Assembly: GCA_903813345.2 (NCBI GenBank)
Contig: CAIIXF020000006.1
Coordinates: 8,358,989-8,422,988, forward strand
Source of the DNA: Owenia fusiformis
Lineage: Eukaryota > Annelida > Polychaeta > Sabellida > Oweniidae
DNA: 64,000 nucleotides
Reading direction: 5' to 3'
The notes under the pieces were generated by a model. It saw only the letters and a list, made by a program, of their open reading frames with translations, was not told the origin of the DNA and searched no databases. A program made the position numbers and the translations under genes. Below, piece after piece: positions 13,301-28,300 of the stretch (within the stretch, counting starts at the first letter, position 1; every line of letters begins with the position of its first letter).

Positions 13301-16300
13301 ATATTTTACCTTGTTGCCCATTTTCAGTGCATTGTCTCTAGTTGCTTTTCTTTTCTCTGTTTTCTTTATCAGCTCATCTCGTCTCTAAAGTAAAAATAAT
13401 TGCATAAATAAACCAGAACAACGGCAACGCCAAAGCGTAGCGAATCCCATCGAACAGAAATGGCTGGCATTTTTACAAACGAAATATATAGCAAATATCA
13501 TAAAATAACACACATAAGAAAGGCCACCATTTTCAAAATGGTTGCTCACTAGCCAAGTTGTCATCAGAAGAAGTAATATGCTTTTTCTTTATAGTATTCA
13601 CATACCAAATATGAACAAAATCGCTCCGCTACTTCTTGAGTTACAGCAAAATTCGTAAAATAACGAGGAAATGCCGCCATTTTTCAAGATGGCTGACATG
13701 TGCTTCTTTAATATCTATATTTCTAGCTTTATCAATGTCCTATATAATTTTTTTACATTTAAAACATATTGCTATTACAGTTTTACATATTGCACCTAAA
13801 TTACTGTAAAATCGGCACTAAAATGGCCGCCATTTTTAAATGAGCAGCCATTTTGAACGTATGTGTACGAAATATGAACAAAATCGGGCCAACGGTATTT
13901 GAGTTATTGCCCGGACGGACAGACGGACGTACGTATGGACGGATGGACGGACGGAGACGTTCCCTATATCCCTCCGAACTTCGTTCGATGGGATAATAAC
14001 AATACACAGGGGTGATAACAAAGGAATTCTACTATATTGGGGCACATATGAAAGGAAGAGACTTATTCTTATTACTTTTATGATAGAATTCTTCACTGCA
14101 TAGAGGTCTAGGTCAGTTGAATAGCTAAAATGAATGAACTGAGCCAGCAATTTTTTCACCACAAAGAATACGGGTAAAAATACAATAAAGTATCAGATAA
14201 ATAAGGTTTTTGTACTGGGTGGTTTTGGGTATGGGGTTTATCAAGTGGGATTTATGCATATCTACCTGAGGGACCATAGGTAGATGTGCATATCTCACGA
14301 GGGATAAACCCCATATACAAACCGACCGTGCATAACTGCTTTATCTTATAACCAGTAGATTTTTCTCATTTTTTTCAATTTCTTTTCACATTTTTTTCAA
14401 ATTTTTCCAATAGTTTTTTCGACTTTTTCAAAGCAGGAAGATATACCCTGGAGCGGGAGATATGGAGGCTCTGGATATGGGAACCTCAAAATCAGGATAT
14501 GGAATATATCTTACCAACCTATGTCCCTAAAACTCTACTTGGCATAGGATAAGAGGGCTGACATATTTTGGGTTTATTAACTACTCTTACCTTCAGCCAG
14601 AGATCCATGTCTTTCTCGATTGCAATCAGAGTCTGTTTTCTTGACACAGTTTTTATCACCTGAAAAAGATGTCATATCAGTTGTGTACATCAAAACAGAA
14701 AACCTATTACTAGACAGCTTCTTATGTTACAGCAAGATATAAATTAAAAATATTTTAAAAAAATTAAATGAAAAATAGGAACCTAAAAAACTTATATCAC
14801 AGTGTAAATAGACATAAGATAAAATATGTAAGCTCACATTTTTTTCTAGTGTATCCCACTTTTGTTTGGCAGCTTTAGCTGAGAATTCTCCTTTACGTCT
14901 CCTGCGGGATATTGGATCAACAGGCCTTGTGAGAGGGCGGTCATAGCTCCCTATACGTCCTGCAGCCTTGGCAGACATGGGCCGCTGTTGTTCTTTTCGT
15001 CTCATCGCTAGCATCTGGAAAAGGAACAAATATTGGATAATGAAAAATTTGTTTTAGCTCAGGTGTGTTGTTTTTTGAAAACAAAAAAGTCACAGTCATT
15101 TTAACTTTAGTGTAAAAATGTGGCATGCAACTGATAAAAAGTGAAATAAAGTAGTAGAAGTAATAGAAAAAAACTATGTGTCAATTATAATTGCATGTAT
15201 AAGTTAATGAACTATGTAATAATTCATGAAGATAAGATATTTCAATAACATCACATTTTGACATCTATTCTTATTAGCAATACCTCTTCTTGCTTTCTTC
15301 TTAGTACAATCTCCTTCTGTCTATTTTCAATCTCAAGACTTTTAATTCTCCCCTCTTTCTTTCGTTGTTCACGTTTCAGTCCCATCACCTCCCGCTGGTT
15401 CCGCATCTCAGCTTGCTTCGACTTCTGCGCTTCCTCCTTCATTTGTTTCATTAACTTCACCTATGATGGACATTTCATTCTATTTTCTATTTTGAAATAA
15501 TTAATGTTCAAACCACTCAATCCAGTTTTGAGAACTCTTGTGTAATTTTCATGACTATAAATAAGTAACCGTAATTTAAATAAAATAAGTCATATTTTAC
15601 ACATTTTTATGTAGATATGTTATGGTAACAAACAGAGTTCAAAATCAAAATGTTTTGATTAGAATGATAATTGATTAGAAATGACATCTTCCAAAAAGAA
15701 ATGTTGAACTTTTTATAAAAATGAGGAACTACTGTCATTGTTCCCATTGAAATTTCAAGCTTTAAAAATCTCACGCAAACCTTTAATTTCTTCATATCAC
15801 TGAGCTCCTTTGTAGCTGTCTTCAGTTGCATTTGATAGGATGTATTATTCTTCACTAGTTTTGCGTGTTCCTTGGTTGCTGCTGACATCTTCTTGAGATC
15901 ACTCTGAAGATCATTCAGCTTCTTCTTGAACTCATCTCTGACCTTAGCAACCTTCTCACTGGAATGATCCTTCTCTGTAATGGTAAAAAAGATAAAAACT
16001 TTATTGATATCATCTATTATAGCTAACTCACTTCTTAAAAAATGACATAATATTTCAGCCAGCCCCTTTTGTTTGAGTCTACCACTCCATTACTGATGAA
16101 TGATCCAAAAACATCAGGCATGTGTAAAACTTGTGGTGGTTACAAAAAGACGATGGGATTGACAACATACCTAAACTTTGTAAAACCTGGTCCCTTTCTT
16201 TCTCAGTGTCCTTGATCCGCTGACTTAAAGATTTCAACTTCTCTTCATAATGTTGCTTCATGGCATTCATCTGCTTCTGACTGCTTTCTAACTTCTCAAT

Positions 16301-19300
16301 AAGCTGCTCCTTTATATTAATATCACAAGTTATGTTGGCCAGTTCCTCACTTATAATTTCATTTCCTGGAACCATGAATTTACATGTTAATTCAAAATGT
16401 TCACCACATCTAATGCAGTCGCCTTTAATCTTAATATCTGCTTCCATAATTGTTGACATATTTACATGGGTTTGGATCTTTATGGTATCCATCTTGATTT
16501 TTTGGTCTATATTAGTGTAATAAATTTTGTGTATGTTAGTTAAGAAGATATATGCTATACGAAAATATTTCTTACTTCAGGCATGATTTTGCTAATGTTA
16601 GTTTAATTATGCTGGAATGCATCCAATGAACGTAATTTACAATAAGAAGTGTACTAAATGACTTCATCCTTCCCACAAACAGAAAGATACCAAAATAAAA
16701 AAAAACTTTTTCATTGAAATATATCAGTTGATATGAAGCATCAAACCTATCCAAAACATTAACTCATTGTAAATTATATTTTTTTAAATTTTTTTGTTAC
16801 ATTTTTAGAAATCCATATATGAAATAGTGTCTGATGATGTTTTTTTTTACCTTTTTCTTCTGAATCAGAATCTGAGCTAACTTCCTCATCTTCGTCATCA
16901 TCCACATCGTCATCATCTTCATCATTGTCATCTTCATCATCAACATCGTCCTCCTCATCATCTTCAACCTTCTCATTCTCATCAGCCTCTTTGTTTGCCT
17001 TACTCTCAACATTCTCCTTATCACTGAAGTAACAATATTAATTTATAATCAATTAATTATACATTTAATAATACTTAATCAGGGTGTGGTATTATCACTA
17101 GCTCAGTTGCCCAGATTAGGCTAGTTTTGATCTGACAAGCTGTTTCTGTGTGAAGGATGAAGGACCCACGGTCCTATGCTCACACAGTTTGGAACCTTCA
17201 GAGGAATTTATATCCTGACTTTCAAACAAAAATATTGATTTGGATTTGTAGTCTCGAACTTTGAGAAACTTAGATAGCATAGTTATGTGACCTAGTTTGA
17301 TGACCCTTGACCTTGAAAATTTTACTTATTCAGAGCTCAGTAAGGTCTTTTGTGATTAAGCTGACCAAAATTTACATCCAAAAATCAATTTGAAAAACAA
17401 CTTTTTTTGACCTTTCGAAGGTCACTGAAGGTCAAGTAAAGGTCAAATCCTAAAACTAATGTCAGATTTGAACTCCTGGCAACTTGTAGATGATTTTCAA
17501 AAAAAAATTTGGTCAAATTGAAGCAAGTTGAAAAATAACTTATTTTTACTGTTTTTTGACGTCAAATATTTCAAAAACGGTAAAAATTTGATGCTGACAT
17601 ATATTGAGAAATATGTAATGATGCTTAAATCTATTAATGATGTAATTTATTGCAGGAAATGATCAAGTATAAGGCAAACTTTAAGAATCTTGTCAATCAC
17701 AAAACCTGCCATTGACTTTATACATGAGAAAGTTTCCTGAAAATGACTAAGTCCTACTTTTTTTCAAATTTTATAGAGTAAACACCAAAAACCGTAATTC
17801 CAAGAGCTTTGAAATCTTCAGAGGACATAAGTTGCATATACACCAACTACTAAAAGTTATTTGAAAGTTCTACTTCAACAAAGTGTTTAGTATTTACAGA
17901 AAAGTTGACTTTTTGACGTCAAAATCCGCAATTTCTCGGAAACCGGGCGAACTTGGGAAATGGCGATGATAGGTCAAATAGGCATTATGGATATGCATAA
18001 AATGAATGTGGATATGACTCAATCCGAATAGCAGTTTTAATTTGTGCGGCCAATGTTGACGGACGGACGGACAGACAGACGGACGGATGGACCAACGGAC
18101 GGACGCCTGGTCAATCCCATAGGCTCACTGTGTGAGCCAAAAATGACATGACATCTGGTTCATGTTCCTGGTTCCTTGATTTAATCCAACTTGAACAGTT
18201 CACATAAATGGTTCCTAAATTGTCAGTAAAACCTGAATTATCATTGAAACCTGAACATATAAAATCTTTATGCAGTTCAACACATATTGACAACTTAACT
18301 TTATTACAAAGAATTTATTTCAGCGAATCAAAAAACTGGTTAAATTGGGTCAAAATGTACAGGATTTTAAGAGTAAGGATGGAAACACATGAAACCTATT
18401 GAGTTTTTTGCATTATAATGTAGCATGTTGTGCTTACTGTAAAAGATAAGCAGTAAAAAAGAAATCTACTAACCTCTCACTGGTGCTCTTGGTCCTTTTA
18501 ACTTTCTTCTTTGCTTTAGCAATGTCTCTCTTGGCCTCTTCGATGACTGCATTTAGGTTGTTATCAGGACTAAAAGTACCACTAATCCTGCTAGTGTGCC
18601 CATAGTCAAAGATATTTGAGCTGCTGGGGCTAGCTCTTGTGGGAGTGCGGGAATGTGAGGCTGTGCGTTTTATTGTTTCACACATTGCTTCTGATTCTGT
18701 AAGTCTAGTGCGTAGTTCTTCTATCTCATGAATGTAGCCTTTGACTAGACTTGTGACCTCATCACTAGGCGCATCACCTGATAGAACAATGTTTTCATAA
18801 AGTTTTGGACAATTTGGGAGTGCCTGATAAAACTGAATCATGTGATCTAATTATGCGCCGATGACGTATACATGATTGCTGTTGCAATGTTGCGACACAA
18901 ATCAAATTGCGAGTTTTTAATTGGGGAAATGCTAACTGCTTATCGTAGGGGGTAAAAAGAAAGAAGATATTCTGGATTTTGAAGCCCTGTGATCGGAGGA
19001 TGTATAAACTTTGCCTGAAATGTTCATTTGAGCTCTACCTGAAATATCTACATGGGCTTTACCTGAAATGTTTTGGAAGTCTAATATGGCCTTGTCTGCT
19101 AGTAGCTGTGTGTTCCTAGCCTGTAAATGTTCTATAGTCTCTTGTAGGGCCTTGATTCTGGCACGTAGATTCTTATTGTCTGTTTGTATCATAGCATTCT
19201 CTGTGACAAGATCATTCAATGCTTCACTACCATCTGCATCCATTGTCCTTTTACCCTACAATTACTTCTTTTTATATAAATGTGTTTCATCATCATTGGT

Positions 19301-22300
19301 TATGGATCAAGAATTCCTTTCTCAACCCTCTATTGCTCAGGTGGGGTCTATTATGACAATGGAGACCAGGAGGATTGAATTTACACTTCATAATACAATG
19401 TACATGAATGGCAAACACTTCTAAAGGCAAAAGCAGCACACAGGCAAGAATAAAGATCATTTGACACAATTTAGCTTGCAAATCGAAACTTACAGTCTTA
19501 TATTCCATAAGTTCTTCTTGTAGAAGTATTATTTCTTGTCTCAATGCTGCTATCTGTTTGCTGGTCTTGTCCTGGTTGACGGACACTTTGTTCCTGATAT
19601 TCCGTGCCCTATTGGCGTATTTCAGTGTACTCAATGTCTCCATGAAGTCTCTGTCACAAGGTGACACACAGGCTATCATCTGTGTGCGACTGAAACAAAT
19701 ACAGAATCAAAACTGAATGGTAGTTAAGAAAGCTGTGTAAAAACAGCATTGTACAGATTTTTTATCATAACACATGGATAAGAAGAGGTCCTTATTATGA
19801 AATCAGCACTGTTATAGGGCCAATAATGCCTGGATATAGGTCCTAACAATGTTGAAAAAATAATGTTTCTTTAAACAAAGTTCAATAAAAAATATTCAAA
19901 TATTTGCTGTAAATTAAGTGCAAATATATTTATGGTTAGTCTTAAATATAACATACCTGTTTCCACCAAGTGAATCCTGTAGAAGCCTGGTTAGCTTAGA
20001 GTCCCTGTATGGCACATGGGAACCTTTCTTTGTCTTGTCTCCCAGGGCTGAGATCACATTACCCAGGGCCAGCTACAACAAACAAAGACACTATGATTAC
20101 ATTGACTGCTTAAATTAGATAGACTCCTAAGATAAGATTAGACCGACTGCAAGTAACTCACAAACATATATGGCACCATTTTTAGTGTATAAGTAAAGAG
20201 ATCAGCAACCTTTGTTGAAAATAAAACAAGTTAGTCCCACATATGATTCTCTAAAGTTTTATTTCAAAGGGAGGTGTATTGTTGAACATGTATACAATAG
20301 CCAGAAATATCCAATGAGTTAGTTTACATCTTTGTCCCAACCCTATAATGATATGACTCAAGTCCAAAATCAAACAGCTTTCAGACCTATCACAAAGAAA
20401 AAAGGACTCACAAATTTTAATGAAAACATAACAACACATACCAGTCCAGAATTGATAGAAATTCCCTCTTTCATCCTATCCCCAGTAGCTCCTGTTCGTT
20501 TTAGTCTCTCAGAGCCAGCCAGATCAACAAAGTGGAATTTGGCAGTGAGTGTTTCGAACTCATTCATCACTTCAGTTGTATCAGTCTCTTTTTCACCCTC
20601 CTCTCCATCCTGTATAATACAATTTTAATTTTAACAAATATGTTTTTGAATTGATTCCATCCGTTGATATTGTTTGTGCAGCATTGTTTTTTCTTAGTAT
20701 TCACATGTTGCTCTTTGCATTTTCTGATTAATTTATTTGATCTTCATAAGCACCTGTCTGTTTTATAACATCAAATCATCTATACATGTTATATGTTCAT
20801 CTGAAAACTACAGGTTTTCTTTTACTATAATCAATCAGGGAATAATAAAAATTAGCAGATTGAACTCAATTGTTTCAGATTTTATGAACTTTGGTTCTTA
20901 ATGCAAATATCATACATGTTATTTGTATATGTTATACACAAACCTATCCAAAGAAAATTCATATTTCATCCAAAATTTGTGCAAATCAACCACTTGTTGG
21001 ACATACCTGATCTTCACGAACAACCCTGTGTTGTTTGACATGTAGTGTAAAGATGGCGTGACTGCGTGATGATGTAGCATTCATGTTCGTACTGGCTGTT
21101 GTACGAGATAGAGCACCAACTTTTAAGCATTGCATAGTCTGAAACCAATAAATGATTATTTACAATTTCAAAGAACTACCATCTTTGGACGAACACACTT
21201 TTTGTACAAATGGTAAGGCTCCTGACAGCACACCAACTTTTACCATGCACCAGAACATCAAATGAATCATATACAGATAAAAAATTCTATTTTTCAAACC
21301 ACAGTTAAAGCCTTTACTCCATTGTTTCTGAACACCTAATAGATTTATATAAATGTAATTCATTTCTATACATGTAATTCATGTCCAATCAACAAGCACT
21401 TTCCAATAATGCATATTTAGCCACATTTGGTTATCTTGTTATTTTCCTTTTTAAGAAATATAAAGCCAATAATAAGAAAAAATATAAAGCCAATAATAAG
21501 TAAAACACAAATATGATGATTATATTCCCCATCCATTGTACTTACATCATCAAGTGAAGTGACAACTTGTGTCGTAACACCAACTGTATAGATGCCCCCA
21601 AAGGCGTCTTCATGGATCTTGATGTGTGATTTACGACCCTAAAACACACAAAAAGCATATATATGAACAATATGTACAGGTACATTTAAAAAAATCAAGT
21701 CATGATTCTTATGACAAATGTACAGGTATAAATAACATATTATTATGACATTGCAGATAACCAGCAATTTATATCTGATGAATTGTAGATACAATGTACG
21801 AGCCTAAATACATATATTGATGTCTTGGAATAATTATATCAATCAAAAGATAGCCATTAATTGAAATGCAACATAAAACTTTATAAAAGGAGTGCAATCA
21901 GCAAGGAATAAAATACATGAAACCAATAAATTGCCAAGATTTTATATTATATGGAAATACTAGAATACCAGCCAGGTCATTCAAATTTTAGAGTGAAGAT
22001 GCATAAAATGAACATGAACACAAAACTATAGTTTTCTGATGTCTACCTTTTCTGTAGGGTCCCTGGTAGTGTCCAATAAGTCTATGATTTCCTCATTGTA
22101 CAACTGAAAGAAAAATCAACATTTGATAAGCAAAATATTAAGTTTATCAATGTGTACAGTTCAAACTTATTTCCATATTTTTCCTGAACTTATATAACCC
22201 ATGGAACATTGGATATTCTTGGCTAAGAGGTTATGTACTTGAAGTTCAGGTGAAACTAACATGATAGACTGTTTTACTTGCACTAGGTGAAAGATGCATG

Positions 22301-25300
22301 TTACATTTCTTAGGAAAAATATATGCACTGAACTTCTCATTTTGTTTTTTATGCATTTAGAATTATTTATGTATTTTTATTCCAAAACACCAGGGTTTGA
22401 ATTTAAGAGCTTATTTTCCACATTTGAGCCATTAGTGTCAGATCAATAGACAAGCATGCATTTATATTTCAAATTCAGAAACATAATTGATAAAATGTTT
22501 CATGACTCAAATATCAAATTGAACATTTCTTGATGCTATCACATAAAAGTTGAATAAATGTCAACTTAGATTTAAGATTTCAAAAGCACTGATCCTGAGT
22601 GGAGATTATTATCTCCATCATTATGTTGGTTCACTGACCAAGCCAAAGCAGGCAATAGTAGCTAGTTGAAATTTGAATTGGGTTTCTGATATTTCCACAT
22701 CAGTTTGGCCTTTTGCTTCAGAATCTAAGCATTATTTCCTGTTAAATTTCTATGTGACGTCTAATTTCCAACTTTTGCATATTTTAAAATAATTTATGTA
22801 ACATGTAGTAATAATTAAAGGGGTAAACATTCTACAAAGTAGGAAGTTAAAGATGCATTATACCATAGGTTTCTCCCCCAGACAACCAATGATGTCCTAT
22901 TGTTATTGCTCATATAATATCTCACAAACCATGGATATATCTTGAGAATAACTTTTGGGTATATTATTGCCGAAATACTGAAATAATCAACAGAATAACA
23001 AACCTCCAGAATTAAACACAATCGATTCCTCGGCTAGCGAGGGGAATCCCCATTGAGCCACACAAGCGCCTTGAACCAGGCAGCCAATCAGCTTCATGAT
23101 AAACAAATTCAACGACCAATCAGATAACAGGAGGACTTTCCCGGTATATTCAAACTTCAGATTGAATTAATTTCCGCGAAAATAATTAGATTGGCCAGCA
23201 CAATCGCAAAATTTACACTGAAAGAGGGGGATTTGAGACTTTTTCTATGGTTAGTAGATGGGTGAATATGTGGTGAAACTCAATATGCAAGTCCAGAGGG
23301 GTCTTGATTGTGCTATCCTATGGCATAGAGCCTCTTTAAATTGTTTCAATTGAGGAAAAAAGGATTCCAATTGTCAACAATTGTGGAGAAACAAAGTTGG
23401 TTTCATAAGGGAGGGGAATATGACGATTTCAATTATTCTTCATGAAAAAAAAACAATCTTGTGAAATCAACATTTTCATATTTTCCATATATGGAGAAGG
23501 GTGTGTGTGCAGGGGTTAAATCATAACAAAGTTAACAGAAAAATGCTGTTATTCAAGTGAAAATCAAGTTGATGGCAAATCAATATTTTTCATTCAATAT
23601 ATAGGGGGGGGGGGGGGCATAACAAAACAATTTTGTTCATCCATAGCTATTAGAACATAAGGACACCTTCTCTAAACTGTACAGGATTACAGGATTACCT
23701 ACCTCCATGAACTCAGCATGCACCTTGAAGTCAGGTGGTGGGAGTTGATTCTTAATAGCATCATCCCTTCTCTTTTCAATCCCATTGAATAAATGGGCAA
23801 CTGCCCTTGGTATAATCCCCACAATCTCTGGAAGGATATCTGGTTCAAACCCTGTGCCCATAGTGAAGGTTTTCCCAGACCCAGTCTGAAAGTAAATCAA
23901 ATAGATTTTAAAGTTTTTAAACAGGTTACTTAATTATCTACTACTACTCAATTATAGACAGATGTACAATACATATAAATACATGTATATAAATATGTAA
24001 ATACATGTATATGAATGAGATTAATAATGATAATGACCGCCTTGTACCAATGATCTTCTAATAATTTGTTCGAACTGGCAACTTTAATGTCTTGTGCAAT
24101 TATAAGTTGGCCTGATCATAGTTATGATGTATGTAATTGACGTTGAACCTAACCTAACTTACGTGTGTTTATGTGTTACTATTGTGTATCTAGTGCCTAT
24201 TTAGTTAGATAACAAAACATGTTCATCTAATTAGAGGAAAGCCCTGAAACGGCCAACTCATTATCTTTACATACAAGGTTGGACATACACCCGATTACTT
24301 GCAGTAAATCTGAATGAACTATTTGCTCAAGAAAAAATCATTACTTTGCATTTATTTGCATTGTCTGAATCTATATATGATCTCTGTGTTATAAGGCACA
24401 TTAGTGGGAGATGGTATCTTCGCATGCTCCGCTCTTCACCGCGTTCAACCGACGGGAGCCGAGTAAGCGAAGATGGGGAGAGGATAAACTGGTCATTGTC
24501 AGGAAATTGTGACACAAATCTCAAGACTATAGACTAGGAAAATAGCATTGTTAACTGGCATCACTGGTGTTTTTTTTACCTCAAGTGTAGTCTTACATGG
24601 TTATAAAATCATGATAAATAAAACACTGACAAAATTCAATTATGAGACCACACATCTTACATATCATGTCAATATGTGCTACCAACACGCCACCTATTGC
24701 AAACAGCTGATATATCAGGATCTTTCAACATTCAGGATTGTAAATACCAGAGCAATGTAAACCACAAACAGGCACCAATCAAACACAATATTCCAAACTC
24801 AACCACAAACTAATTTTGTTTTGGGAAAGTAAGTAACTCTCGTTCCATATGGTATAGTCTTGATTTTAACATTACATTAACATGATCTTACCCAGGATCT
24901 AAAAAAGGCGAGGCAAATTTATATAGTTGAGGCAAAAATATAAGCAAATGCAAAATAACATTATCAAGCAACTTCATTTTCACAGTTAAATTGAAAAATG
25001 TCTGCATATGAACTACATATGAACAATAATCTTGTTTCAGGAAATTGAGGAAAATCAGATGTTATGAATGAATGAATCTGAGAAATTGATATATTTATGC
25101 AATCTCTTAATACGTACTTCAAAGATTTACTATTCTTGGAGAGGAAATGATCTGAAGAGCATAGCTTAATTTTGCTATGCAGGCGGCAGAATTATTCTAT
25201 GGTCTGACGCAGAATCCCCTGATTGAAAAAATAAGATTCGTTCCAAGTATTCATTTCCTATGATGTGCCTGTTGCTAGCTGGAATTCAATACAACATGGA

Positions 25301-28300
25301 TTCAACTTGACACAACATGGATTATGTCTGAGACTTTTATCTTGACTCAACATGAATTAATATATCTCATGTCTTAACCGCCTCTAATTCCTTCCTTAAC
25401 CCCCTCTTCCTTCCAATTTTGAAAAGAAGTCCAAGATTCTCATAATGAGAGAGCACAAAGGGCAACATTAAGAGAATACAAAACAAGGCTACAAAGAATA
25501 ACCCGATATTTTTTAAGGGTACCTTGATAACGAGAGCAACAATTATGAAATGGAACAAGATTGATCATCTCTGTAATGAAGGCCACGATAAGCCAGGCTT
25601 CAAAGGATACAAAAATCAGGTTTTATCACCAATTACTGCTTTTATTTAATTTAACTTGTTACAAGTAAAACATCGTACAATCACAGCTGATTCCAGGAGT
25701 AAAAATATGAATTTTGACGTTATCATCAGTTTGTGGTGATCATCAATAACCCAATTTTGCTAAGTATCTCCTTGTGGTAGATAACGTCAAGAGCTTCCAT
25801 TGAACTCTGACCTCTCAACATCAAAAATGGTTCCTAGTTAGCTTCAACATGTGGGAATTATTTTAATTCGTAATCAATGACGTAGATATTCCATCAGCAC
25901 CTCAACCTTTGTAATCCATCTATTCTTTCAAAGAAGGTTTGATTAAACATTATTTTTAAATGCATCTTGCAATGAGTCTATGTTAACAGAGAGAACACCA
26001 TCGTGAGAGATCATACAGCCTTTTATTAGTTTGTTTCTAGGAGGCATTACTGCTGGTTTGAAAACAGAAGATATCAAAATGGTCAAAGAGCTGCTAAATC
26101 AGCTATCGATTTGACTTGCAATGGACAGTCCATTTCCCTTAGGGGATTCTCCTAAACTGCCATCATAATGATGCATTTGAGACAAATAGATAATAGGAAA
26201 AGATATAACCTTTTATTTGGACAAAGAAAACAACAATGATACATAACAATGTACAAACATTCATTAGAACCCTTTTCTCAAATGCTTTTCACTTCATTTC
26301 CCTTAGAATGTCCATCTGTCTTTAACCTCTTGAATCCCAGGCTCTTAAATTGGTTGAAACAAGAGAATTTTTCATTTTTGACACCTTTTGACATTTTACT
26401 ACGTACCTATACAATTTTAGATGCTCAACTCAGTAAAATGAGACAGCAGAGATCATTTCTAAACAATTTAAAACAATTTCTGTGTAAATTGGATGAAAAT
26501 TGTTCAAATAAGAGCATGGTGAAAAACTTTGTGACAGATTTTCTCGTCACTCTGGGTTTCAAGGTCATTTTGAGGTGACGAGAAATCTTGTCACTCCAGG
26601 TAGTCAAGAGGTTAAATAGAGCAATCTCTTTTTTAATGCCCATGGGTGTATTTCTAGGTACTCTGGTATATTAACCATGCACTGGGGTCTCACTGAGTCG
26701 AGTTCAGCTAAACACATTTGACTGTGTACAGGTTCTCTGGTAAATGACTATAGAAACCTCTTGAGGATGAGCTCAGTTATCGTGATTTAAATGTTTTTTA
26801 GTATTGTCAGTATATCACAGCTTGTTATCTCTCTCACTTAAAATATATCACAAGACAACTTGTTGAACAATAAAACATGAGATAATATGTCAGATAGGTC
26901 TTCAAGTGTTGTACTATTAATATGTAGTTGGTAAGAAGATATTTGTTTGCCCGGTAGGGGGAATGACAGTTCTTTCAAGAGACAATATGTATGTTCTATA
27001 TACCAGTTATTTGGTTGGCAAGGAGAAATGGTCTCTCCTCTAGGTAGCAATTGTTAATACTTGGTATGGCAGCTGGATATCGTAATTCTTAAAAGGGGAG
27101 AAAGGGAGGGAGATTCAATTCAGATCAACAAATGTCAAAAATTACAGGTTCGTTTATGGCATTTCTGAAAGGATTTCCTGCTTTTTTGTTTTGTAATTAA
27201 ACTTTTTTATATGGTTGGTATTTAAGTTTCATAAATAGTTTGACTCTCCAAAAGCTTTACTTAATAATATGTTCTTTTGCTATTTTTTCATGATACCAAG
27301 GGGTCTCAATAAGTATACTTTATTCGCTCATTTGAACATCTTATTTTATTTTACATCAACAAAATATTTCTTTGAAGGAATTTTTTCAAGGTCATTAGAT
27401 ACGATTCTTTTGCCAACCATTTTAATAGATCCTTTCAACACATTTCAAAAGTTCAAAAAGTGACATGTATGTTTTTTACTTTTATCAATACTATAGGCCA
27501 TATGTATATATGTTTTTGATTCTGATTCTTATACTTCCAAAGCATTTTGACATTCCATAAGCATTCAGTACAATATAATCAATACATTTATCTTTTAAGA
27601 TGAACTTTCATGGCATATTCTTTTGATTCGATTATCTATTGATGAAAATCTCTACCTTTTATAGAACTTTTTGAAAGTATGTTAAAAAATTAACTTATAC
27701 ATGTATATGCAAGGTATCATAATGAGAATTGGATCATTGTGACTCCAAAGATTCAAACAATAAAAACAAATATTAAATTACACCGGGAGGCATTTTCAGT
27801 AATAAAAAGTTAAATTATTGCCAAATTGAAAGGATTTTATTAGATGTGTATCGGGTTCGGATATAATAAACCTCAAGCACCGTAAGAGACCATTCAAAGC
27901 ATTTCAAACAAAATAATTTATCTGTACAAAGTTTCATCGAGGCATATAGTTCAAAAGAATTATTTGGGAGGTTACACAATATGTTTTAAGAACATTTGTT
28001 TGTGAATGCGTAATATTTCCTCAGGGACTATTGTCTCCCTCAGTTGTTTTTTGATAGACTTAATTAAAACTATTTAACACAATGGACAATTGTGCACATC
28101 TTCAGAATATCTTTCTGAAGCTACTCTCTAAAGTATTCTTAAACAATATAATTAAACTCTTGTAACAACAACACTGACCTAAGTCCATGCTTACATTGAT
28201 AAAATCTGTAGATAATATTCTAAGTGTAGCAATAGGAATCTTTCAGACTGTTCCTTTATCTTGAAAATATTTGGATACAATCAACCAACACGTCTACAAA

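Larger units (their letters stand above)
20610..23702. other. KIF21 introns 4-7 between motor exons
   Basis: Introns of 397, 407, 408 and 1,599 bp around exons 7, 6 and 5. Nothing else was recognised; a homopolymer G run lies at 23604-23617. Confidence 0.5.

Noticed and set aside
16797-17024. Met/Arg-rich open frame on the minus strand
   Set aside because: It is a shifted-frame reading of the KIF21 acidic exon 13.
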